NCBI GenBank assembly: GCA_009926645.1
Contig: RFOO01000023.1
Coordinates: 1 to 9,646 of the forward strand
DNA: 9,646 nt
Direction of reading: 5' to 3'
From: a bacterium
GTDB lineage: Bacteria > Verrucomicrobiota > Verrucomicrobiia > Opitutales > UBA953
This document shows positions 1 through 7,211 of this stretch, one piece after another. Positions within the stretch are counted from its first letter, which is position 1; each line of letters begins with the position of its first letter. Below the pieces are notes generated by a model. It was not told the origin of the DNA. It was given only the letters and a program-made list of their open reading frames with translations, and did not search any database. The translations under genes were made by a program, and so were the position numbers.

Positions 1-748
1 GAATTCTTCCCGCCTAAAACCAAAGAGGATGGTCAGGTGATGTTAAAAACGGCGAAAGCCCTCCATCCTTTTGGAATCGATTTTGCATCCATTACTTATG
101 GGGCTGGTGGTTCTGATCGTTCAACCGTTTTGGAATACGGTCAGCAGTTAGTCGCGGCGGGTTTTCCGCTGATTGCTCATTTAACCTGTGTTGGGCATAC
201 GCAGTCCGAGTTGCTCGAAATCATTGCTAAATATGAGGCGGCGGGCTTTTCCGGAATTCTGGCTCTGCGGGGTGATTCTCCCAAAGGACAAAAAGAATTC
301 GTCGCACATCCAGAAGGGTTTGCCCATGCCTTTGGCCTCGTGCAGCTGATTCAAAAAAGCTATCCCAACCGCTTTGCGGTTGGTGTCGTCGGCGGGTGCT
401 GATTTTGTCACAACGCAATTGTTCTTAGATAACGAAGACTATTTTCGCTTTGTCGACCGAGCGAGAGCGGCGGGAGTCGCCGTACCTGTGTTGCCTGGAA
501 TTATGCCAGTTCTTTCTTTAAAGCAGGCCCGTCGCTTCTGTGGTTTTTGTCAGGCTAAAATCCCTCCCGCCTTGGAGGCCGAACTCCTTGCGTGTGGTGA
601 AGATGAAGAAGCTCAAAGAAAAGTCGGGGTCTCTTGGGCGGTTCGTCAAATTCGCGGTTTACTCGCACGGGGTGTTCCTGGTTACCACGTCTATATTTTG
701 AATCGGTCACAGTCTGCGATTGAACTGTTTAATCAATTAAGGCGTTAA
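1..748 (+). pseudogene. metF: methylenetetrahydrofolate reductase, 5'-truncated by the window and internally deleted
   Basis: MetF is a FAD enzyme that reduces 5,10-methylene- to 5-methyl-tetrahydrofolate for methionine synthesis. The first codons read EFFPPK, the start of the family's (F)EFFPPK motif with its catalytic Glu, so only about 25 N-terminal residues lie outside the window. Frame 1 continues with FASITYGAGGS, HLTCVGHT and LALRGDSP, all family hallmarks, to about base 393. The next recognisable block, AGADFVTTQLFLDNEDYF, is in frame 2 and runs through PGIMPVLSLKQARRF and the C-terminal HVYILNRS to a TAA at 746-748. What should lie between, the YPEGHPEA-like segment and the helix before KVDAGA, is absent. 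I estimate 23-26 codons lost, with a net length of 2 modulo 3. That segment lines the FAD site in E. coli MetF, so neither fragment should be active. Identity is secure; whether the lesion is biological or a sequence error is open. Confidence 0.88.
365..383. repeat. perfect 8-bp inverted repeat with 3-base loop inside metF
   Basis: CCAACCGC at 365-372 and GCGGTTGG at 376-383 flank a TTT loop. The repeat encodes plausible MetF residues (PNRFAVG), so it need not be functional. It lies about 10 bases before the point where metF loses conserved sequence and changes frame, which makes it a candidate cause of a deletion or of a sequencing/cloning failure. Confidence 0.7.
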
Positions 749-786
749 GTTGTTCCGACTTACGGATTGCTGAGAAGAAAGCGACG

Positions 787-1969
787 GTGCAGATTCTTTT
801 CGTGCAGGGTCCCCCCACATTGCGCCGGTTCGATTATAAAGCGGCCATCGCTTGGTCGCTTTACGACTTTGCCAATACGGGTTTTGCCATGGTGGTTTTG
901 GCTTTAATTTGGCCCCAGATGTTTCACCACGTTTGGGGGGTAGGATTAGATCATCAGACAGAATCAATCGTCTTTAAACTCACGCAGGCATTGCCCTGTT
1001 TGATTATCTTTTTCCTTGCTCCTTTTTTAGGCCAGCTGGCTGAGCGAGGACGCTTTCGTGCCCAAGCTTTAAGGGTCTCCGTCGTTCTTGGTGCACTTTT
1101 AACCATGATGCTTTCTTGGGTGCCTGCTCAGGAGTGGTTTTTCTCGGCCTTGCTTTATGCTATGGCGGCCGTTGCTTTTTTTAGTGCGAGCACTTTTTAC
1201 GATTCCATGATTGTCGATTGTGCCCCATTGGGGCGAAGACTGGTGGTTGGGTTTCTCGGTTCCACTGTTATCCTTTTCTTTTCCACGACAAGAACCTGCC
1301 GAGCGCATCACCTGGCTATCCGCTTTGCAAAATACCTCAGCCACAGCGAAAGAACTCTGGGCAGACGAACGTGTCCGTTGGTTTCTTTGCGCATATATTT
1401 TTTATATTGATGGTGTTCATGCCGTGAAAACCTCAGCAGCTCATTTTGGTGCTGTCCTTGGTTTTGGATCGGCGGATTTGGTCAAAGCTTTCCTCGTTGT
1501 CCAAGTCATCGGCATTCCCGCTGCTCTTGCTTTTGGTTGGTTGGGCTCTCGTTGGGGTGCAGTGAGAATGATCGTTTTTGCTCTTTTCGGTTACGTCGTG
1601 CTGACGCTGTGGGGGTCGCAAATCAGCCCTGGAAACATTACGTTAGCTGGACTGACATTTCCTTCGGTTTGGCTTATTGCGGGTGGAGTCGGCTTGGTCC
1701 AAGGTGGTGTTCAAGCCTTGAGCCGTTCCTATTTCGCTGAACTGGTTCCCCCAGGTCGTGAAATTGTTTATTTCGGTTTTTACAGTATGATGGGCAAGTT
1801 TGCCGCTTTTCTTGGACCCTTGCTGGGTGCCTTGGCTGGCTGGCTTTTTACGAATGCAGGCGATGAGACATCAACCGAGCGTGCCGGCTTTGCCTCTTTC
1901 GCTCTCCTTTTTCTCGTCGGTTTAATTTTGCTTTTAAAAACGCAACGCGCCGAAAAGCCTAAACGGTAG
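787..1969 (+). pseudogene. UMF1/Atg22-type major-facilitator transporter, internally deleted and frame-broken
   Basis: This was a multi-helix inner-membrane permease; the substrate cannot be told. The N-terminal part (frame 1, GTG at 787) carries AIAWSLYDFANTGFAMVVL, typical of the UMF1 family whose proteins begin near a W-x-LYDxANS/T motif, then hydrophobic helices up to FYDSMIVDCAP near base 1226. The C-terminal part (frame 2, from about 1235) starts at WWLGFSVPL and continues with YIFYIDGVHAVKTSAAHFGA and further helices to TAG at 1967-1969. Family members have roughly 50-60 residues between these points, including a GxxLGYLGS-like helix. Here they are gone and the frame shifts by a deletion of 2 modulo 3. 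The remaining pieces total about 390 residues against a usual 420-460. It follows metF by 38 bases, probably in one transcript. The GTG start is chosen because no ATG precedes the conserved N-terminus. A full-length product is not expected. Confidence 0.8.
1222..1234. repeat. 5-bp inverted repeat at the transporter break point
   Basis: GCCCC at 1222-1226 and GGGGC at 1230-1234 flank ATT. The left arm encodes the conserved Ala-Pro of the N-terminal part. The right arm sits where the C-terminal frame takes over, so the palindrome spans the inferred deletion junction. Confidence 0.55.
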
Positions 1970-4943
1970 CAAGAATTTTTTCCTTAATTTCTTTCACGGG
2001 CAGGCGATTGAGTAGGGTGGGTGAAAGACGGTTGGGATTAATAACTGGTAGGGACTTAAGGTGTTCGCTGAGAATTAATCCGCGGTTTGCGGCAACCTCA
2101 TCAACTCGGTCGACGGGAGTGAAGCGAGGAGCAGAGAGGAGAACTTCAGGGCGATTTCGAACCAGTTCTCCGATGGCAATGACTGCTTCAGCGAAACGAT
2201 CCAATTCTTCTTTGGTGTAGGACTCGGTGGGTTCAATCATCAATCCAAACACTTCGGGGAAGGCGACGGTGGGTGCGTGGAAACCGAAGTCGAGGAACAG
2301 TTTACCGACCCGACCAATGATGGAAGCTTTAGGAATGCCTACCGATTCAATGCGTTTAAAATCTTCCTCCGTAAGCGTCAGAATAAACTCGTGCATACGA
2401 GGCACGTCATTGGCGGCAGCGGGCAAAGACGGGAAATTTTGTTTGAGTCGCGAATAGAGATAGCGACTAGACAAAACAGACATGGCTGACATGCGTTGAA
2501 CTCCTTCGCGTCCGAGGCGTTGCAGATAAGTATAAACTCTTACCTTGTGGGCAAAATTTCCCCAATGACGGTGAAAAGATCCTAGGCTGTGCTTAGGACG
2601 AACGGGAATAAATCGGTCGCCTTGTTTCTTAATTTGATAACCAGGGAGGAAATCGACGAGCTTATCAGAAACGGCGACAATCCCATCACCAGGACCACCT
2701 CCTCCGTGGGGTACGGTCCAGGTTTTGTGTAAATTATTATGCACGGCATCGACTCCTAGGGCTTGGAGATTTACCCATCCCGCGATAGCGTTCATGTTCG
2801 CTCCGTCCATATAGACCAATCCACCCACTTGATGAATCGCATCGGCCATGCGTTTGAACTCTGTTTCAAAAACTCCCGAGGTATTGGGATTGGTTACCAT
2901 CATGCCTGCAATTCGCGGACCGAATTCACGAACTTTAGCATCAAAATCCTCTTGGTCAACGCGTCCATCAGGGGCTGACTTCAAGATAACAATACCCGAC
3001 GGGGCTCCATCTGGTCGACGTCGATTGACGTAACCCGCGGTGGTTGCAGTGGCGAAATTGGTGCCATGTGCACTCGATGGGATAAGGATGATATCTCGTT
3101 CGGTTTGACCGTGGTGTTGGTGATAAGCTTGGAAGAGCTTGAGACCGACCAGTTCGCCTTGAGCGCCTGCAACAGGTTGTGTGGTAACTCCTGGTAAGCC
3201 GGTAATCTTTTGGAACCACTCTTGGATTTGCCAGAGGAGTTCCAGAGATCCTTGCGCGTCTTCTATCGGGGCTTGCGGATGTAAACTGGTAAAACCAGGC
3301 AAGCTAGCAGCCCAATCGTTGAGATGCGGGTTATACTTCATGGTACATGAACCCAAAGGGAAACACCCCGTATCGGGTGATACATTTAACTCGCCGAGTC
3401 GCGTATAATAATCTTTTAACTCCTTCAGTTCGAAGGAAGGTAAGCCAACCACATCTTTTCGAAGTAAAGACGCGGGTATTTCAGCGGGAGCGAAGGTTGC
3501 TTGAGCTCGACCGTAAAGGCTTTCGAAAAAGGCGACGAGTTTATCGGCGTCCGCTTGAGTTTGAATATCGCTGCAGGAAATTTTTAAGAGAGAGCAACGG
3601 CAAGGAGTGCGCCCTGTGATATCAATCCCCACATGCAAACCGGCTTCTCGTCCTTTAGCGATGACAGCCGAGGCTGGCTCAGGGAGCATCAGACTAAATT
3701 CATTCCAGAATGCCTGTTTAGCGTAACAGACTTTCAATCCAGGAATGGCGCCCAATTTTGTGGCTATGGCTCGAGCCCGTTCACGACCCGCTTGGCAACT
3801 TGTCGCCATTCCTTTTTCACCTCGAGCGAGAATAGCCGCACCCGCAATCGTGGCGATGAAAGCTTGATTGGAGCAGATATTGGAGGTGGCTTTATCTTTG
3901 CGAATATGTTGCTCGCGAGTCGACATCACCATGACGATACAATCGCGACCTGAATTGTCTTTGGCTTTTCCAACAAAACGACCAGGGGTTTCTCGAACTT
4001 CGTTTTTCTTTTCTGCATGATGTCTGACCGCGAAGATTCCTAATCCGGGTCCACCAAAGTTTGCTCCAATCGCTAAGTGCTGACCTTCCCCGACAATGAT
4101 ATCCGCACCTTGACGACCATAGTGTGCTGGGGCTTTAAGTCCGCCTGTTGCCAAAAGCATCGGATCAATGACGGCGATGGATTTTACTTGGTGATCTGCA
4201 CAAACATTGGTCAATGCATCCACATCTTCTAAAAGCCCTAGATGGTTGACTTGAGGGAAAATGACCGCCGCTACTTTTCCAGGATGACTTTGGATAAACT
4301 GAGCAATCGCTGTTGCTGAGATAATCCCTGTTTCTTCATCAGGGGTGATGAATTCACATTTTACAGAGGTATGGGCAATGTGGGTTTTTAAAACTTCAAT
4401 ATCTTGGGGAAGCAGAGTGCCAGCAACTAAGACGGTATTGGCATCGGCTTCAGACATTCTCACCGCGCAAACGGCAGCTTCGAAGAGTGCACTGGCTCGA
4501 TCGTAAAGAGAGGAATTGACGGCTTCAAAGCCAGTGAGTTGGGCGAGAGTCGACTGATAAATCCAATGAGTAATGAGCGTGCCTTGAGAACGTTCGGGCT
4601 GGTAGGGGGTGTAGGAAGTGGTGAGATTTCGGATGGAGCAAACGTGCCCCACGATTTCATGGGTTTGATAAACTTGCAGACCATCACCGATGAAACTGGT
4701 TTTAATCTGATTTTTTTCAGCCAAGTCTGCCATGCGTTGAGCCAAGGCTTGGTATTCGAGTTCGGCTGGCAAATCGAGTGGTCCAGAAAACTTCACCTCG
4801 GATGCAATGTGTTGATACATTTCCGAGAAATTTTTGGCGCCAATGGCGTTAAACATGCTCTGAATATCTTGGTCACTGGCAGGAATGTAGTGACGAGAAA
4901 GTTCACGGCTGATTTTCGCTGGGTCGTAGGGCAGTTGAACCAT
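1959..4943 (-). CDS. gcvP: glycine dehydrogenase (decarboxylating), P-protein of the glycine cleavage system, single chain
   Basis: This PLP enzyme decarboxylates glycine and passes the aminomethyl group to the lipoyl arm of H-protein. The 994-residue chain joins two halves. Residues about 15-480 resemble GcvPA (SYTPYQPERSQGTL, PGRFVGKAKD, TREQHIRKDKATSNIC near 342-357). Residues about 495-994 resemble GcvPB (DTGCFPLGSCTMKYNP near 523-538, then AHGTN and NPNTSGVFE). The PLP lysine is K740 in NLHKTW, followed by the glycine-rich PHGGGGPG loop. The frame is uninterrupted and all key blocks are present, so it should be active. ATG at 4943 is the first start and gives about 15 residues before the usual GcvPA N-terminus; no Shine-Dalgarno is visible. 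No gcvT, gcvH or lipoate gene is nearby, so the rest of the system is encoded elsewhere. The 3' end overlaps the transporter gene by 11 bases. Confidence 0.96.
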   Translation of the reverse strand: MVQLPYDPAKISRELSRHYIPASDQDIQSMFNAIGAKNFSEMYQHIASEVKFSGPLDLPAELEYQALAQRMADLAEKNQIKTSFIGDGLQVYQTHEIVGHVCSIRNLTTSYTPYQPERSQGTLITHWIYQSTLAQLTGFEAVNSSLYDRASALFEAAVCAVRMSEADANTVLVAGTLLPQDIEVLKTHIAHTSVKCEFITPDEETGIISATAIAQFIQSHPGKVAAVIFPQVNHLGLLEDVDALTNVCADHQVKSIAVIDPMLLATGGLKAPAHYGRQGADIIVGEGQHLAIGANFGGPGLGIFAVRHHAEKKNEVRETPGRFVGKAKDNSGRDCIVMVMSTREQHIRKDKATSNICSNQAFIATIAGAAILARGEKGMATSCQAGRERARAIATKLGAIPGLKVCYAKQAFWNEFSLMLPEPASAVIAKGREAGLHVGIDITGRTPCRCSLLKISCSDIQTQADADKLVAFFESLYGRAQATFAPAEIPASLLRKDVVGLPSFELKELKDYYTRLGELNVSPDTGCFPLGSCTMKYNPHLNDWAASLPGFTSLHPQAPIEDAQGSLELLWQIQEWFQKITGLPGVTTQPVAGAQGELVGLKLFQAYHQHHGQTERDIILIPSSAHGTNFATATTAGYVNRRRPDGAPSGIVILKSAPDGRVDQEDFDAKVREFGPRIAGMMVTNPNTSGVFETEFKRMADAIHQVGGLVYMDGANMNAIAGWVNLQALGVDAVHNNLHKTWTVPHGGGGPGDGIVAVSDKLVDFLPGYQIKKQGDRFIPVRPKHSLGSFHRHWGNFAHKVRVYTYLQRLGREGVQRMSAMSVLSSRYLYSRLKQNFPSLPAAANDVPRMHEFILTLTEEDFKRIESVGIPKASIIGRVGKLFLDFGFHAPTVAFPEVFGLMIEPTESYTKEELDRFAEAVIAIGELVRNRPEVLLSAPRFTPVDRVDEVAANRGLILSEHLKSLPVINPNRLSPTLLNRLPVKEIKEKILATV

Positions 4944-5103
4944 AAAGAAAGTGTTAAAAGCAAGTCGCTGTATCGCAACTTTGCACCCCTAGATAAAAGG
5001 GTTATAAGAGAAAAACCCTCAACGCATAAGGGCTTTAAGTTACTCACAAAGGGTCGGCAACATCGGCATTGGCACTTATTCACATTGGGGTTTATCTAAA
5101 GTC
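4944..5103. promoter_or_regulatory. divergent intergenic region between gcvP and nth, with weak candidate promoters
   Basis: This 160-base stretch must hold the start signals of both genes. For nth, TTGCAC (4981-4986) and TATAAG (5003-5008) are 16 bases apart. For gcvP, on the other strand, TTGAGG (5022-5017) and TTTTAT (4998-4993) are 18 apart. Both are imperfect sigma-70-like matches found by eye. An imperfect palindrome, AGGGTT (4998-5003) with AACCCT (5014-5019), lies in the overlap of the two and could be an operator or chance. I found no glycine-riboswitch core and no Shine-Dalgarno for either gene. Confidence 0.3.
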
Positions 5104-5736
5104 ATGACCCGTCAGGAACGTGCCAACTTTATCGCCAAAAAACTGGCCCAATTGTACCCCGAGACGCCCGTTCCGCTCGATCATGTCGATGCCTTTACTT
5201 TGCTCGTGGCTGTGGTGCTTTCCGCCCAGTGCACCGATAAAAAAGTGAATGAAGTGACTCCCGCGCTTTTTGCGGTTGCGGGCAGTCCGTCGCAAATGGC
5301 TCGAATGCCGGTGGAGCGGGTTTATCACTTGATTCGCTCACTGGGTTTGGCTCCACAAAAATCCAAAGCACTGGTGGGTTTGGCTCAACAAATTATGGAT
5401 CAACACCAAGGCAAAGTTCCACGAACTTTTGCAGAGCTAGAAGATTTACCTGGCGTGGGTCACAAAACAGCTTCGGTGGTTATGGCACAGGCTTTTGGGG
5501 TGCCTGCCTTTCCAGTCGACACACATATTCATCGCCTAGCGAAACGCTGGAAGTTGAGCCAAGGCAAATCAGTCGAACAAGTTGAGCGCGATTGCAAAAA
5601 GCTTTTTCCAGAGTCTGCTTGGAATCAATTACACCTGAGAATTATCTTTTACGGCCGAGAGTATTGCACAGCCCGAGGCTGCGATGGCAAAACCTGCCCG
5701 CTTTGTCTTGCTTTAACTGGAAAAGCTAGCCGATGA
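5104..5736 (+). CDS. nth: endonuclease III, DNA glycosylase/AP lyase of base-excision repair
   Basis: Nth removes oxidised pyrimidines and nicks the abasic site. At 210 residues it matches the family length. The helix-hairpin-helix LPGVGHKTASVV holds the catalytic lysine K121, and VDTHIHR holds the catalytic aspartate D139. LSAQCTDKKVNEV near 39-52 is the usual N-terminal signature. The C-terminal loop has four cysteines, C188, C193, C198 and C201, spaced C-x4-C-x4-C-x2-C, instead of the canonical C-x6-C-x2-C-x5-C that binds a [4Fe-4S] cluster. The cluster may be absent or differently held; the glycosylase residues themselves are intact. The ATG at 5104 is the only start giving the expected N-terminus. 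The gene is transcribed away from gcvP and its last 11 bases overlap the 3' end of the convergent thioesterase gene. I infer no functional link with the lipid genes. Confidence 0.95.
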   Translation: MTRQERANFIAKKLAQLYPETPVPLDHVDAFTLLVAVVLSAQCTDKKVNEVTPALFAVAGSPSQMARMPVERVYHLIRSLGLAPQKSKALVGLAQQIMDQHQGKVPRTFAELEDLPGVGHKTASVVMAQAFGVPAFPVDTHIHRLAKRWKLSQGKSVEQVERDCKKLFPESAWNQLHLRIIFYGREYCTARGCDGKTCPLCLALTGKASR

Positions 5737-6166
5737 GTTTTTCGTGCTTTTCTCGAAACTCCTCTGTCCAAGGACAGGGTTGATGGGAAGTTCCCTCTAA
5801 ACGACAAACGGTTCGACTCCCTCTTGCGTATAGGACGGAATGATCCGTTGAGCGAAATTCAAAATCGACCGTGAGGCCTGCCGCACGAACTTTTTTAACT
5901 TTTAAAATAACATCCACTTCACATTCGGGCCGGATAGGGGAATGATAGTGCAATTGCAAGTCGCGCACGACGACGTAAACATCGGGAGCAATCGCAGGAT
6001 CGAGAGTATCTTTACCCATCACTTCAACAAAAAAGGTTTTTTGAGCACGCTCCATTAAGAGCACGTAATGCGAGTGATGCAGAATACCCAGACCGTCGGT
6101 TTGATCAAACCATGTCTTCATTCGGACGATGAATGAATGGTTTGGTTGCCATCCTAGTTTTGTCAT
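5726..6166 (-). CDS. 4-hydroxybenzoyl-CoA thioesterase-family (hotdog) acyl-CoA thioesterase
   Basis: A 146-residue single-hotdog protein of the 4HBT/YbgC type, which hydrolyses acyl-CoA or acyl-ACP thioesters in the cytoplasm. The signature WFDQTDGLGILHHSHYVLLM spans residues 19-38. D24, just before GLG, lines up with the catalytic Asp of the family (Asp17 of the Pseudomonas enzyme), and HHSHY with the YHxNY stretch after it. The later VVRDLQLHYHSPIRPECEVDV block is the second family strand set. It is the third gene in the oleC-oleD direction, 43 bases after oleD, with no terminator between, so co-transcription is likely. The chain it acts on is unknown; a role in supplying or clearing long acyl-CoA or beta-keto acyl intermediates of the Ole pathway is an inference from position. 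M1 is used; M16 is an alternative start. No Shine-Dalgarno is seen. Confidence 0.85.
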   Translation of the reverse strand: MTKLGWQPNHSFIVRMKTWFDQTDGLGILHHSHYVLLMERAQKTFFVEVMGKDTLDPAIAPDVYVVVRDLQLHYHSPIRPECEVDVILKVKKVRAAGLTVDFEFRSTDHSVLYARGSRTVCRLEGTSHQPCPWTEEFREKHEKLIG

Positions 6167-6209
6167 AAGTTACGGTGTTTGTATTAAGTGTGGGAGGCAA
6201 GTAGGGGCT

Positions 6210-7208
6210 TTAATTTTTTTCCCGAAATGTCTGTGCTAGTTTATCGAGAGCTTGCCAAGTCTCATGCTGTGGTTGGAAACCAAGGTCTTGTTGGGCGGCT
6301 CGAATATCGAACCAATGATCCTTGGCTAATTCCACCGCGACGAAACGAGTCATCGGCGGTTCACCCTTTAAGCGAAAAATAGTCCAGATGCCTTCGAGAA
6401 TGGCGCCGAGTAAATAAGCCCTTCGCAGGGAGATTTTTTGGGTGACGGGAGGAAGGCCAGCACCCGATAGGAGTCGATTCACAAATTCCCAAAGTTTGAC
6501 GGGCTGTCCTTGCGAAATAAAATAAGCTTTCCCGTGACCGTGGCCAGCGAGCAGAGCATCAAGGGCATTAAGGTGAGCCACCGCAGCGCTATCAACATGG
6601 GTTACATCGACTTTGTTTTCTCCGTCACCGACGATGCGAAGCTTACCTTGGCGTGCTCGCTCGAGAATGCGGGGGATAAGGTGATGATCTCCAGGTCCCC
6701 AGATAAGGTGCGGACGTAGGGCACACGTTGGCATCTCAGGTGTATGGCTTTTGAGAACATCGCGTTCGGCACTGGCTTTGGTTTCAGCATAGGCACAAAG
6801 CCAATTTCGCCCATAGGGCAACGATTCGTTGGCACCTTGAAAAGCTTCTCCTGTAAAAACAACGCTCGGCGTGCTGGTATAAACAAAGGCCTTGATTCCG
6901 GTGGCACGTGCGACTTCGAGGCAATAGCGTGTTCCGATAATATTATTTTTTACATAATCTTCCCAGCGACCCCAGATGCCCGCTTGGGCAGCAACGTGAA
7001 AGACGTAATGGCAACCTTGCATCGCTTTCTCGACGCTGTCTCGGTTTGCGAGATCTCCACAGAAATAATCTATTTCGGGAGGGCAGTCTTGGCTGCGTTG
7101 TTTCCGCCCCATGATACGAACGTGATAGCCACGAGCCAAACAAAGTTTGACGATGGCTTGGCCAAGAAAGCCACCTCCACCGGTGATGAGAACGCGAGGG
7201 GTTTCCAT
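6210..7208 (-). CDS. oleD: OleD-type 2-alkyl-3-oxoalkanoate reductase (extended SDR)
   Basis: OleD is a NAD(P)H-dependent extended short-chain dehydrogenase of the 3-beta-hydroxysteroid dehydrogenase-like group. It reduces the beta-keto acid made by OleA to the 2-alkyl-3-hydroxyalkanoic acid used by OleC. The 332-residue chain starts with VLITGGGGFLGQA (6-18), the Rossmann TGxxGxxG loop. Cofactor and substrate-site motifs follow: GDLANRDSV, HVAAQAGIWG, TSTPSVVF (111-118) and the catalytic pair Y140 and K144 in YAETK. A later LRPHLIWGPGDHHLIPR is typical of this group. Sequence alone would allow a sterol-like or other lipid dehydrogenase; the call to OleD rests mainly on the 3-base spacing from oleC, which implies translational coupling. 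ATG at 7208 places the Rossmann loop correctly. No frame damage is seen. Confidence 0.88.
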   Translation of the reverse strand: METPRVLITGGGGFLGQAIVKLCLARGYHVRIMGRKQRSQDCPPEIDYFCGDLANRDSVEKAMQGCHYVFHVAAQAGIWGRWEDYVKNNIIGTRYCLEVARATGIKAFVYTSTPSVVFTGEAFQGANESLPYGRNWLCAYAETKASAERDVLKSHTPEMPTCALRPHLIWGPGDHHLIPRILERARQGKLRIVGDGENKVDVTHVDSAAVAHLNALDALLAGHGHGKAYFISQGQPVKLWEFVNRLLSGAGLPPVTQKISLRRAYLLGAILEGIWTIFRLKGEPPMTRFVAVELAKDHWFDIRAAQQDLGFQPQHETWQALDKLAQTFREKN

Positions 7209-7211
7209 AAA

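Noticed and set aside
1..6. EcoRI site at the window start as evidence of a clone-insert junction
   Set aside because: Further GAATTC sites occur inside the window, and the metF reading frame passes through it naturally.
374..402. Programmed ribosomal frameshift joining the two metF frames
   Set aside because: A shift would not supply the missing conserved FAD-site block, and I see no slippery heptamer at the overlap.
1970..1990. Terminator after the transporter gene (T run near 1977-1982)
   Set aside because: No stable stem precedes the T run, and it lies inside the gcvP coding sequence.
4539..5099. Open frame of 186 codons on the + strand over the gcvP 5' end
   Set aside because: It is antisense to well-conserved gcvP codons, has no recognisable motifs, and starts inside the gene.
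4944..5103. Glycine riboswitch ahead of gcvP
   Set aside because: The region lacks the conserved paired glycine-aptamer core sequences and is short for a tandem aptamer plus expression platform.
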